The notes under the pieces are model-generated. The model was not told where the DNA came from and ran no database searches. It was given only the letters and a program-made list of their open reading frames with translations. A program made the translations under genes and the position numbers. Source: an uncultured Acetobacteraceae bacterium (GTDB lineage: Bacteria; Pseudomonadota; Alphaproteobacteria; Acetobacterales; Acetobacteraceae). Taken from it: a DNA stretch of 36,930 nucleotides. Each line of letters opens with the position of its first letter. Positions within the stretch are counted from its first letter, which is position 1. The stretch lies in contig CALGVL010000062.1 of the NCBI GenBank assembly GCA_937930165.1, forward strand, positions 1 through 36,930. Direction: 5' to 3'. Below, piece after piece: positions 16,715 through 24,800 of this stretch.

Positions 16715-19700
16715 CTATTGCGCCCCGCCGCCCTGCGGCGCCTCGCCCTGCCCCGGCTGCCCCAGGATGCCGAACAGCCCGCGCAGGAAACCCGGCGTCA
16801 GCGCCGCCAGCGGGTTCACCGTCACCGTGGGGTCGGAGAGCGCCCCATGCACCCGGAAGGTCGCGGCGAAGACACCGCCGCCCGCCTCCGGGCTGAACAG
16901 CCGCCCGAGGACCGGGATGTTCCCGAGCAGCGTGTTGAGCATGTAGGCGGGCACGATCGTCCCCTCGATCTCCGCCGCGCCGCGCTGCAGCCAGAGCCGC
17001 CCCTTGGCAGTGATGCCGAGCGAGGCCGAGAAGGCGCGGGCATCGTTCAGGGCCAGCGCCTCCGGCGTCAGGATGAAGGGCGCGATCAGGCGGTTGAAGA
17101 CCAGCCCGTCGCCGCCCTGCATCGCCTCGACCAGCCCGTAGAGGGTCATGGCCTGCAGCAGCTTGGCGGCGCCCGGCGCGTCCCGCACCACGAACTGATC
17201 CAGCTCCGCCGTGCCGGAGAGCGGCGCGCCGGGGCGCAGCTCGTCATAGGCGGCGGTGACCGTCAGCCGCCCGCCCCGGATGGATTGCACCAGGTCCAGC
17301 GCGCGCAGCAGCGCCCCGCCATCCTCCGCGCCCAGCCGCAGCAGCCGCTGCCGCCCGCGCGGGGTCAGGGCGAATTCGAAGCCGCCGGGCTGCGCCATCC
17401 CCGGCGCCGCCGCCTGGGCCGCGGTGCGGCCGCCCGCCTGCGCCTCCCGCAGCATGCCGCGCGCATCGGTGCGGATCCGCGCCTGGATGCCGAACAGGTT
17501 GCGCCCCTCGCCCATGGTCGCGCGGTCGAAGCGGAGGTCGAGGACGAGCGGTGGCCCGGCTTGGTCCGCGCCGGGCGGGGCGGAGCGGGCATCGCCCTGC
17601 GCCGAGAGGATCGGCCGCAGGTCCAGCAGCGGGCCGCGCAGCGCCACCAGCCAGGGCGCCCCCTCCGTCGTCGGGCCGCGGACCTCGCCAGCGAAGCGGG
17701 AGCCGTTGAGCAGGCCGTCGGCGATCTCGAACCGCTCCACCCGGCTCTGCGGGCCGACGACGGCGCGGCCGCGCAGGGCGGTGCCGGGCGCGTCCAGGCG
17801 GATGCCTTCGATGGACCGCAGGTCGTCGCCCTGCAGGCGCAGCACCGCCTCCGCCGTGGCGGGCGTGCCGGGGGGCTTGGCCCAGCCGATCGGTTCCAGC
17901 CCCATCCGGGCATCGCGCAGGTCGCCCTTCAGCGCGACCTGGCCCTGGCCGTTGCGGCGCCTTTCGTAGCGCGCCTCGATGCCGACCGGCCCCTGCATCA
18001 GCCAGCCCGCATCCAGGCCGAGCGCCGCCAGCCGCCGCGCCTCGATCCGGCCGGTCAGGCTCGCCCGCTCGGCCAGGCCGGCCGCCGGGCCGGGACGGAA
18101 ATCCATATCGACGCCCAGCCGCACCGGCGAACCCAGCAGCGCCCCCTGGCCGCTCAGCTTCAGCGATTCCGTATCCACCACCAGTTCGAGATTGGCGCGG
18201 TCCAGCTCCTGCCCCTGGATGGCGTTGGTCAGCCTGGCTTCCGAAATCCGCGCCGTCGCGTGCAGCTTCAGCATCTCGAGCGGCAGGTCGGCATAGAGCG
18301 GGAAGGCGATCTGCACCCGCGTGTCCACCTGGCCGCGGGCGACGCCGATATTCACCTTGCGCTTGTCGAAGAGGTGCAGGCGCGGATGCCGGACCACCGC
18401 CCAGGCATCGGCCAGCGGCCCGGCCATATGGACCGCGATCTCCGCATTGCCGGGCGCCACGTCGAGATTGAAGATCCGGGCCGCCGCCTCGCGGATCTCC
18501 ATCCCGCCCCGCCTGCCATCGGACGGCGGCTGCCGGCCGGCATGGCTGCGGATGTTGATCTCGTTCAGGGCGAATTCGGCGGTGGCGGCGACGCCCTGCA
18601 GCGGCGGGATCGGCCGCATCCAGTGCACCGTGGCGCCCGATGCCTCCGCCCGGCCGGACAGGCCGGTGAGGCGGAAGGCGTCCAGCGTCTCCGGCACCTC
18701 CGCCTCGAAGCGCCACTGGCCGCCGCGGACCTCGCCAGCGGTGACATTGCCGGTGACCCATTCGCGCGCGCCCTGGGCCAGTTCCTCCGGCCAATAGGCC
18801 GGCAGTTCAGCGAACCGCACCACATCCACGCCGAGGGTCAGGCTGCCGCGCCAGAGCCCGTCCCGACGCGCCGCCTCGGCCGTCGCGGTTACGGCCGGCC
18901 CCGCCAGGCCGGGGCCACCCGCCGACGCCAGATGTGCCACCAGCCGCTCCAGCCGCAGCGCGTCCGGGGTCAGGCTGAGGGCCAGATCCGCCGCCGCCAC
19001 GCCGATACGGCTGCCGCCGAAGGCAAAGACGGCCTCGGTCACGATCATGCCCAATCGCGCCTCGGCAAGCTCCACACGGTCCAGCGACTCGGGCGCGGTG
19101 AGGAAGAGGCGAAGGCGGGCATCCCGCAGCACTCCGGCGGGCAAGGCGCCCAGAACCGCCTGCCGTGCCTTCGGCGCCAGCCCGGCGGGCCAGGCGCGGC
19201 CCAGCGCGGCGGCGGCGAGCGGATCGGCGCGGAAGTCGAGCCGTGCCTGCCAGCGCCCCTCCCGCATCGTCGCCTCTCCGGCGGCGACGATCACCGGCCC
19301 CGGATGGGCGCCCGGGCCGGGCAGGGCCAGCCGCGCCCCGGTCAGCCGCAGCGCACGGCCGCTGCCCTCCAGCGTGGCATCGAATTCGGCGAAGGGCAGG
19401 CGCTGGCCCTGGCCGAGGTCGAGCGCCCCGGCCCCCGCATCCAGATAGACAAGAAGTCGCTCCGGCCGGCCCTTGGCATCCAGCTCCGCGGTGGCGGCGA
19501 GGCTCACCGCCGCGTCCAGCACCGCCAGAGGGGCCAGGGGGGGCCAGATCTCCGCCAGTTGCGGCGGCCGCAAGGCCGGCAGCGTCATGCCGAGGGACAG
19601 GCGCATCGGTGCCCCTGCGGCCGCGCCGCTCAGTCGCACCGGCACGATGAGGCCGCCGCTGCGGATGACCGCCGCCCCCTCCGCCGTCAGCCCGCCCGCC

Positions 19701-20368
19701 GCCGCCCGGTGGATGTCGATCTGTGGGTCGGCCAGCATCCAGGAGCGATGGAGGCTTCGGTCCACGACCCGGATCTCGCCGCCTATGATGCGGATGCGGC
19801 GCAGCGCCGCGAAGCTGTCCCGGTCCGAGGCCGGCTGCATCAGATCCGTCAGCAGGTCGAGCAGCACCGGGCCGGCGCCCGGCGCCGCCTCCGGCGCGGG
19901 CTGGGCCGGGGCATCGGCCGGCGGGCCGAGGGCCAGGCCGAAGGACCCATCCTCGGCCCGCACCACCGCCATGGAGGGCCAGTGCAGGATGATGGTCGCC
20001 GGGGCGAGGATCCCGCGCAGCAGGGCACGGAAGGACAGGGTCGCCGACGCATCCGGCAATTCCGCCTGGACCTCTCCGGCGGAATCGAGCAGCCGGACGC
20101 CGGAGAGCCGGATGTCCAGTGGCGCCGCCACGCCGTCGCGCCAGCCCTCCCAGGCGATGGCGGCCCGCACGATCTCGATGCGCGGCCCGTCGAGCGCCGC
20201 GTTCACCGCCCGCTCGATCTGCCGCGCCAGAGGAGGCAGGACCAGCGGCTGCTCGGCCAGCCGCCAGGCGAGCGCACCAAGGCCGACCGCCAGGACCAGC
20301 ACCAGGGCGATCAGCCCGCCGGCCAGCCGCCGGGCCCAGCGAAGCGCTTGACCAGAGGGGCGGCTCAC
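16715..20368 (-). CDS. AsmA-like / YhdP-type envelope protein (DUF3971)
   Basis: Very large protein (1217 residues) with one N-terminal membrane anchor (RRLAGGLIALVLVLAVGLGALAWRL, about 14-38) and an otherwise beta-rich periplasmic body. The order is an N-terminal AsmA-like part (RIEIVRAAIAWEGWRDGVAAPLDIRLSGVRL), a DUF3971 middle region and an AsmA_2-type C-terminus (YDELRPGAPLSGTAELDQFVVRDAPGAAKLLQ, then GTIVPAYMLNTLLGNIPVLGRLFSPEAGGGVFAATFRVHG and DPTVTVNPLAALTPGFLRGLFG). These endings are hallmarks of YhdP/AsmA-clan proteins, thought to bridge the inner and outer membranes and move phospholipids. The start at 20368 leaves 17 bases to the divergent glnE start. The chemoreceptor gene follows 84 bases downstream on the same strand. 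The family is clear; the cargo in this organism is inferred. Confidence 0.88.
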   Translation of the reverse strand: MSRPSGQALRWARRLAGGLIALVLVLAVGLGALAWRLAEQPLVLPPLARQIERAVNAALDGPRIEIVRAAIAWEGWRDGVAAPLDIRLSGVRLLDSAGEVQAELPDASATLSFRALLRGILAPATIILHWPSMAVVRAEDGSFGLALGPPADAPAQPAPEAAPGAGPVLLDLLTDLMQPASDRDSFAALRRIRIIGGEIRVVDRSLHRSWMLADPQIDIHRAAAGGLTAEGAAVIRSGGLIVPVRLSGAAAGAPMRLSLGMTLPALRPPQLAEIWPPLAPLAVLDAAVSLAATAELDAKGRPERLLVYLDAGAGALDLGQGQRLPFAEFDATLEGSGRALRLTGARLALPGPGAHPGPVIVAAGEATMREGRWQARLDFRADPLAAAALGRAWPAGLAPKARQAVLGALPAGVLRDARLRLFLTAPESLDRVELAEARLGMIVTEAVFAFGGSRIGVAAADLALSLTPDALRLERLVAHLASAGGPGLAGPAVTATAEAARRDGLWRGSLTLGVDVVRFAELPAYWPEELAQGAREWVTGNVTAGEVRGGQWRFEAEVPETLDAFRLTGLSGRAEASGATVHWMRPIPPLQGVAATAEFALNEINIRSHAGRQPPSDGRRGGMEIREAAARIFNLDVAPGNAEIAVHMAGPLADAWAVVRHPRLHLFDKRKVNIGVARGQVDTRVQIAFPLYADLPLEMLKLHATARISEARLTNAIQGQELDRANLELVVDTESLKLSGQGALLGSPVRLGVDMDFRPGPAAGLAERASLTGRIEARRLAALGLDAGWLMQGPVGIEARYERRRNGQGQVALKGDLRDARMGLEPIGWAKPPGTPATAEAVLRLQGDDLRSIEGIRLDAPGTALRGRAVVGPQSRVERFEIADGLLNGSRFAGEVRGPTTEGAPWLVALRGPLLDLRPILSAQGDARSAPPGADQAGPPLVLDLRFDRATMGEGRNLFGIQARIRTDARGMLREAQAGGRTAAQAAAPGMAQPGGFEFALTPRGRQRLLRLGAEDGGALLRALDLVQSIRGGRLTVTAAYDELRPGAPLSGTAELDQFVVRDAPGAAKLLQAMTLYGLVEAMQGGDGLVFNRLIAPFILTPEALALNDARAFSASLGITAKGRLWLQRGAAEIEGTIVPAYMLNTLLGNIPVLGRLFSPEAGGGVFAATFRVHGALSDPTVTVNPLAALTPGFLRGLFGILGQPGQGEAPQGGGAQ

Positions 20369-20385
20369 GCCTTCCCTCCTTGGTC

Positions 20386-23373
20386 ATGCCCGCGATCACC
20401 CTGAACCCCGAGCGCCTGCCCCGCCCCTTCGACGCGGAGGGCGCGGCGCGGCTGGCCGAGCGCTTCGCCGAAACCTCCGCCCCGGCCCGCGCCTTCGCCG
20501 ACAGTGCCGAGGGCGCGGCGCTGCTCGCCGCGCTCGGCGGCCACAGCCCCTATCTCTCGGACCTCGCGCTGCGCGAGCCGGCAACCCTGCTGCGCCTGGC
20601 GGAGCGCGGGCCGGACGAGGCCCTGGCCCTGGCACTCGACCCCCTGACCCATGCCGATCCCCAGGCGGGGCGGGAGGCAGTGGGGGCGCTGCTGCGGCAG
20701 ACGAAGCGGCAGGCGGCGCTGATCGCCGCCGTGGCGGATCTCGCCGGGCTCTGGCCGCTCGACCGGGTGACAGGCGCGCTCTCGGACCTCGCGGATGCCT
20801 GCATCGACTTCGCCTGCGCGCATCTGCTGCTGGCGGCGGCGGAGCGGGGAGAACTCCGACTCGGCCGCGGCAATGGCGCCAAGCCCGATCCGCGCTCGGT
20901 CTGCAAGGGCAGCGGCCTGATCGTGCTTGGAATGGGCAAGCTGGGCGGGCGGGAGCTGAACTACTCCTCGGATGTGGACCTCATGCTGCTCTATGATCCG
21001 GGGGCGGCAGCCTATAGCACGGACCGGGCCGGCGCCTGCTATGTCCGCATCGCGCGCGACCTCGTGCGGCTGCTGGAGGAGCGCACCGCGGAGGGCTACG
21101 TCTTCCGCACAGACCTGCGCCTGCGCCCGGACCCGGCGGCGACGCCGCTCGCCGTCTCGATGCATGCGGCCATCACCTATTACGAATCCATGGGGCAGAA
21201 CTGGGAGCGCGCCGCCATGATCAAGGCGCGGCCGGTCGCCGGCGACCGCGCCCTGGGCGAGCAATTCCTGCGCGAGATCCGCCCCTTCGTCTGGCGCCGC
21301 CATCTGGATTTCGCGGCGGTGGCCGACATCCACTCCATCAAGCGGCAGATCCATGCCCATAAGGGCGCGCAGGGGGCCGGGGCGAAGGTGGCGCTGGCCG
21401 GGCATGACGTGAAGCTCGGCCGCGGCGGCATCCGGGAGATCGAATTCACCGCCCAGGTGCTGCAACTGATCTGGGGCGGGCGCGACCCGGCGCTGCGCGA
21501 CCCCACCACCCTCGGCGCCCTGGCGAAGCTGGCGGCGGCCGGGAAGGTCGAGCGCCGGGCCGCGGCGGACCTGGCCGATGCCTATGTCTTCCTGCGCAAC
21601 CTGGAGCACCGGCTGCAGATGGTGGCCGACCGGCAGACCCACCGGCTGCCGGAGGATGCCGAGGGGCTGGCGCGCATCGCCTCCTTCATGGGCTATGCCA
21701 GCACGGAAGCCTTCGCCGGGGCTTTCATGGCGCATCTCGGCCGGGTGGAGCGGCATTACGGCCGGCTGTTCGAGACCGCGCCGGCACTCAGCGGCAACGG
21801 GGCCGGGGAGAGCGAGGTCGGCGGCAACCTGGTCTTCACCGGGGTGGAGGACGACCCCGACACGCTGGCGACCCTGCGGCGCATGGGATTCGAGGAGCCG
21901 TCCTCGGTCGCCGCCATGGTGCGCGGCTGGCACCACGGCCGCCCACGGGCGATGCGCAGCCAGCGGGCGCGGGAGCTGCTGACCGAGCTGATGCCCGCCC
22001 TGCTCGCCGCCTTCGCGAAGCAGACCCATCCGAACCAGGCGCTGGCGCGCTTCGACGGGATGCTCAACCGGCTGCCCGCCGGGGTGCAGGTGCTGAGCCT
22101 GCTGCATCGCAATCCTGCCCTGCTCGACCGGGTGGCCGGGATCCTCGGCGCCGCGCCGCAGCTTGCCGACCACCTCTCCCGCAACGCCGCGGCGCTGGAC
22201 GGGCTTCTGGCCGGGAGCTTCGCGCCGGGCGGCGCCGATCCCTCCGCCGCCCTGCCCGCCCTGGTGAAGGATGCGCGTCATCTGGAGGAAGCGCTGGAGG
22301 CCGCCCGCCGCCTCGCCACCGAGCGGAAATTCGAGATCAACGCTGCGGCGCTGGAGGGTACGCTGGATGCCGACCGGGCGGGGGAATTGCTCTCCGACCT
22401 GGCGGATGCCGCCATCTCCGCCCTGCTGCCGCGCATCAGCGCCGATTTCGCCGAACGCTACGGCCGGGTGCCGGGCGGAGCGCTGGCGGTGGTGGCCCTC
22501 GGCAAGCTGGGCGGGCGGGAGATGCTGCCCGGCTCCGACCTCGATCTGGTGCTGATCTACGACCACGACCCGGAGGCAACGGAAAGCACGGGCGGCCGGC
22601 GGTCGCTGGCGCCGTCCGAGTATTTCGTCCGCCTCGCGCCGCAGGTGGTGGCCGCCATCACCGCACCGGGGGCGGAGGGACGGCTGTGGGAGGTGGACAT
22701 GCGGCTCCGCCCCTCCGGCAACAAGGGGCCGGTGGCGGTTCGGCTCTCCAGCTTCGAAGAGTATCACCGCGTCAATGCCTGGACCTGGGAGCGCATGGCG
22801 CTGACCCGGGCGCGGGTGGTGGCGGGGCCGCCGGCGCTCAGGAAGCGCATTACGGAAGCGCTGAAGGCAGCGATCACGAAACCCGGCGCGGCGGAGAGCG
22901 CGCTGGCCGATGCCGCCGCCATGCGCGCGCGCATGCTGCGCGACCTGCCGCCGGAAGGCCCCTGGGACCTGAAGGCCATGCCGGGCGGGCTGGTGGAGGT
23001 GGAGTTCATCGCCCAGGCGCTGCAACTGCGGCACGCGGCGGAACGGCCGCAGATCCTGGCGACGACGACGCGCATCGCCCTGGCGCGGCTGAGCGAGGCC
23101 GGCATCCTGCCGGCGGAGGAGGCCGCCGCGCTGATCGCCGCCGACCGGCTATGGCGCACGGTGATCGGGCTGATCCGCCTGACGATCGGCAAGTCGCGGG
23201 AGGAGGCGCTGCCCGCACCCGTGGCGGCAGCGCTGCTGCGCGCGGCCGGGCCGCTGCTGGAACCGCGACCGGTTGACCTTCCCGCCCTGCGCGCGCAGAT
23301 GCGTGACATGGCCGCAACGGTGCGCGCGATCTTCGAGCGCCGGGTCGGCCCCTTGGCGCCAACGGGGGAGTGA
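20386..23373 (+). CDS. glnE: Bifunctional glutamine synthetase adenylyltransferase / adenylyl-removing enzyme
   Basis: Controls glutamine synthetase by adding AMP to, or removing it from, a tyrosine in response to PII state. The 995-residue protein has the expected duplicated layout. The N-terminal nucleotidyltransferase (adenylyl-removing) domain carries GMGKLGGRELNYSSDVDLML with catalytic Asp196 and Asp198, followed by GRGGIREIEFTAQVLQLIWG. The C-terminal (adenylylating) domain carries ALGKLGGREMLPGSDLDLVLIY with Asp718 and Asp720, then PGGLVEVEFIAQALQLRHA. Both sites look intact. I start at ATG 20386 (MPAITLNPERLPRPFD); the frame is open to 20119 but that part is opposite the YhdP-like gene. 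No clear ribosome binding site precedes the start. The stop overlaps the ribosome binding region of the peroxiredoxin gene, indicating an operon. Confidence 0.96.
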   Translation: MPAITLNPERLPRPFDAEGAARLAERFAETSAPARAFADSAEGAALLAALGGHSPYLSDLALREPATLLRLAERGPDEALALALDPLTHADPQAGREAVGALLRQTKRQAALIAAVADLAGLWPLDRVTGALSDLADACIDFACAHLLLAAAERGELRLGRGNGAKPDPRSVCKGSGLIVLGMGKLGGRELNYSSDVDLMLLYDPGAAAYSTDRAGACYVRIARDLVRLLEERTAEGYVFRTDLRLRPDPAATPLAVSMHAAITYYESMGQNWERAAMIKARPVAGDRALGEQFLREIRPFVWRRHLDFAAVADIHSIKRQIHAHKGAQGAGAKVALAGHDVKLGRGGIREIEFTAQVLQLIWGGRDPALRDPTTLGALAKLAAAGKVERRAAADLADAYVFLRNLEHRLQMVADRQTHRLPEDAEGLARIASFMGYASTEAFAGAFMAHLGRVERHYGRLFETAPALSGNGAGESEVGGNLVFTGVEDDPDTLATLRRMGFEEPSSVAAMVRGWHHGRPRAMRSQRARELLTELMPALLAAFAKQTHPNQALARFDGMLNRLPAGVQVLSLLHRNPALLDRVAGILGAAPQLADHLSRNAAALDGLLAGSFAPGGADPSAALPALVKDARHLEEALEAARRLATERKFEINAAALEGTLDADRAGELLSDLADAAISALLPRISADFAERYGRVPGGALAVVALGKLGGREMLPGSDLDLVLIYDHDPEATESTGGRRSLAPSEYFVRLAPQVVAAITAPGAEGRLWEVDMRLRPSGNKGPVAVRLSSFEEYHRVNAWTWERMALTRARVVAGPPALRKRITEALKAAITKPGAAESALADAAAMRARMLRDLPPEGPWDLKAMPGGLVEVEFIAQALQLRHAAERPQILATTTRIALARLSEAGILPAEEAAALIAADRLWRTVIGLIRLTIGKSREEALPAPVAAALLRAAGPLLEPRPVDLPALRAQMRDMAATVRAIFERRVGPLAPTGE

Positions 23374-23378
23374 TGCGC

Positions 23379-23855
23379 ATGAGCGAGGCAGGACCGGCGG
23401 AGGGCCAGGCGGCGCCGGACTTCACCATGCCGGCGAGCGGCGGACGGACCGTGAGCCTGGAAGGGCTGAGGGGCCGGCCTTTCCTGCTTTACTTCTACCC
23501 GAAGGCCAACACATCCGGCTGCACCCAGCAGGCCTGCGGCATCCAGGAAGCGCTGCCGCAGCTTGGGAAATTGGGGCTGACGGTCATCGGCGTCTCCCCG
23601 GACAAACTCCCGGCCATTGAGAAATTCGCGCAGAAATACGGCCTGGAATTCCCGCTGGCCTCGGATGCCGACCATACGGTGGCTGAGCGCTACGGCGTCT
23701 GGGTGGAGAAATCCATGTATGGCAGGAAATACATGGGCATGGAGCGCAGCAGCTTCCTGATCGGCGCCGATGGGGTGATCCGCAAGGTCTGGCGGAAGGT
23801 CAAGCCGGCGGAACACGCCCGCCTGGTGCTGAAGGCGGCGGAAGCGCTGAGCTAG
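23379..23855 (+). CDS. bcp: Bcp-type thioredoxin-dependent thiol peroxidase
   Basis: Peroxiredoxin of the BCP/PrxQ subfamily that reduces hydrogen peroxide and organic peroxides using thioredoxin. The 158-residue protein has FYPKANTSGCTQQACG: Cys48 is the peroxidatic cysteine and Cys53 the resolving one, five residues apart as in E. coli Bcp. VIGVSPDKLPAIEKFAQKYGLEFPLASD and MERSSFLIGADGVIRKVWRKVKPAEH follow as in the family. The usual T-P-G-C is T-S-G-C here. Starts at 23370 (GTG), 23373 (ATG) and 23379 (ATG) are in frame; GGGGGAG at 23364-23370 is spaced eight bases from 23379, so that ATG is preferred. The gene begins right after the glnE stop, so the two are co-transcribed. Confidence 0.95.
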   Translation: MSEAGPAEGQAAPDFTMPASGGRTVSLEGLRGRPFLLYFYPKANTSGCTQQACGIQEALPQLGKLGLTVIGVSPDKLPAIEKFAQKYGLEFPLASDADHTVAERYGVWVEKSMYGRKYMGMERSSFLIGADGVIRKVWRKVKPAEHARLVLKAAEALS

Positions 23856-23902
23856 AGCAGATCGCGGAGAAGCGGCATCGCTCCGGAGCCTGAATCTGCT
23901 CT
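23854..23902. repeat. Nested inverted repeat after bcp (possible terminator)
   Basis: Perfect outer arms AGAGCAGAT (23854-23862) and ATCTGCTCT (23894-23902), with inner arms CGGAG (23865-23869) and CTCCG (23881-23885). The element starts inside the bcp stop codon. There is no T-tract, so it may be a rho-independent-like end, an RNA stabiliser, or one copy of a dispersed intergenic palindrome. Confidence 0.55.
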
Positions 23903-23979
23903 GCAAACAGGAGTCCGCCGCGGATTTGCATGCCTTCCTGAACGCGATCCGCTACAGGACCGGCCTGCCGCGCGGCGGC

Positions 23980-23995
23980 ATGACGGTATCGTCAT
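23980..23995. repeat. Short perfect inverted repeat (possible operator)
   Basis: ATGACG and CGTCAT flank GTAT. The spacing suits a dimeric regulator site or a small hairpin. It lies about 170-190 bases upstream of the hypothetical gene at 24168. Function is not established. Confidence 0.35.
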
Positions 23996-24014
23996 CGGGA
24001 CTTCCGGCAACCCC

Positions 24015-24064
24015 GGCCGCGCCGGATGCGCCTCCGCCTGCGACGGGGGAATCCCGGCGCGGCC
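24015..24064. repeat. Long-loop GC inverted repeat in leader of the hypothetical gene
   Basis: Perfect 11-base arms GGCCGCGCCGG (24015-24025) and CCGGCGCGGCC (24054-24064) enclose 28 bases. Flanking CCCC (24011-24014) and GGGG (24069-24072) offer an alternative extension. If transcribed it would form a stable stem about 100 bases before the start at 24168. Confidence 0.4.
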
Positions 24065-24150
24065 AGCCGGGGTCAGGCGAGGCGTCCGCGTGCTCCATTA
24101 CCCCCGAATGCACGTTCATCCGTGAGGCCATATCCCGGAGGTGACCGCCC

Positions 24151-24157
24151 GGAGGAG
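24151..24157 (+). promoter_or_regulatory. Ribosome binding site favouring GTG 24168
   Basis: GGAGGAG lies ten bases before the GTG at 24168. An in-frame GTG at 24141 is preceded only by an abutting GGAG, so the downstream start is more likely. Confidence 0.5.
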
Positions 24158-24167
24158 CGACCCGATC

Positions 24168-24800
24168 GTGCCCGAGGAGACGAGGCGAGCCGAGCGGGAG
24201 GGGTTCGTCCGCCCCCCGGCCGCCGATGCCGCGCCGCCTCCGGCAGAGGGCACTCCGCCCCTGCCCGCGGGATGGTGCGCCCTGGCCGGCGTCTCCCTGC
24301 CCGGCGATGGCATATGGAAACCTGCCCCCGGGCGCCTGGTCCTGCTGCACCCGAAGATCGGTGCAGCACTCATCGAACCGAGGGGGCAGGCCCTGCCGGA
24401 CGGCGACAGGCAGCTCTACCGGGCGCTCGGCGGGGAGATGCTGGAGCGGGTCTTCGCCGGCCATCTGCCCGTCGTGCAGGTGGTGGTGGACCGGCGCGAC
24501 CTCCGGCGCCTGGAGAGCCTCATCACCCAAGCCTTCGCGGCGCGGCCGCGACTTTCCCTGCGCGGCGGCCGGGCCTGGGTGGGGCTCGCCCGCACCCGCC
24601 TCCAGGGCGAGACGGTGCCCGCCCCGGCTCCGGCCGGGAGCATCCGCGCCTCCGGCCCCGGCGGCCTGGCGGATAGCGAGGCGGAGGAGATCCCCCCCGC
24701 CCCGGGCGTCAGGTTCAGCGGCCTTGCCCTGTTCTGGATCGCCGTCGCCGCCGTGGTCAGCGTCATTCTCGCCGTGCTTCAGGCGCTGGGGCCGCCCTGA
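24168..24800 (+). CDS. Hypothetical protein with C-terminal membrane helix
   Basis: I do not recognise this 210-residue protein. It has a Pro/Ala-rich, probably disordered first 30 residues and a soluble domain at about 34-150 (LPAGWCALAGVSLPGDG, GRLVLLHPKIGAALIEPRG, RALGGEMLERVFAGHLPVVQVVVDRRDLRRLESLI, ARPRLSLRGGRAWVGLARTRL). A low-complexity linker and one strongly hydrophobic segment near the end (GLALFWIAVAAVVSVILAVLQAL) follow, so it is probably a tail-anchored inner-membrane protein with a cytosolic domain. Its last 38 bases overlap the end of the convergent glycosyltransferase gene. Start GTG 24168 is chosen by the ribosome binding site; GTG 24141 is the alternative. Codon third positions are strongly G/C as in neighbouring genes, supporting coding. 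Confidence 0.75.
   Translation: MPEETRRAEREGFVRPPAADAAPPPAEGTPPLPAGWCALAGVSLPGDGIWKPAPGRLVLLHPKIGAALIEPRGQALPDGDRQLYRALGGEMLERVFAGHLPVVQVVVDRRDLRRLESLITQAFAARPRLSLRGGRAWVGLARTRLQGETVPAPAPAGSIRASGPGGLADSEAEEIPPAPGVRFSGLALFWIAVAAVVSVILAVLQALGPP

Larger units (their letters stand above)
23856..24167. other. Gene-free structured spacer between bcp and the hypothetical gene
   Basis: About 310 bases with no convincing gene. It holds three inverted repeats: the nested one at 23854-23902, a perfect ATGACG/CGTCAT pair with a 4-base centre at 23980-23995, and an 11-base pair at 24015-24064. A 72-codon open frame from a TTG at 23926 has no coding character. Promoters for the 24168 gene presumably lie here, but I could not recognise a clear -35/-10 pair. 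Confidence 0.5.

Noticed and set aside
16718..20404. A 1228-codon open frame antisense to the YhdP-like gene
   Set aside because: Low-complexity product without domains; the opposite strand has a complete AsmA/YhdP family protein with a membrane anchor.
20365..23034. An 889-codon open frame antisense to glnE
   Set aside because: It is exactly opposite a clear glnE gene; the product is rich in Arg, Gln, His, Gly and Ala with no motif, as expected for a shadow frame in very GC-rich DNA.
23926..24144. A 72-codon frame from a TTG between bcp and the hypothetical gene
   Set aside because: No ribosome binding site, composition like random GC-rich DNA, and it runs through two inverted repeats.
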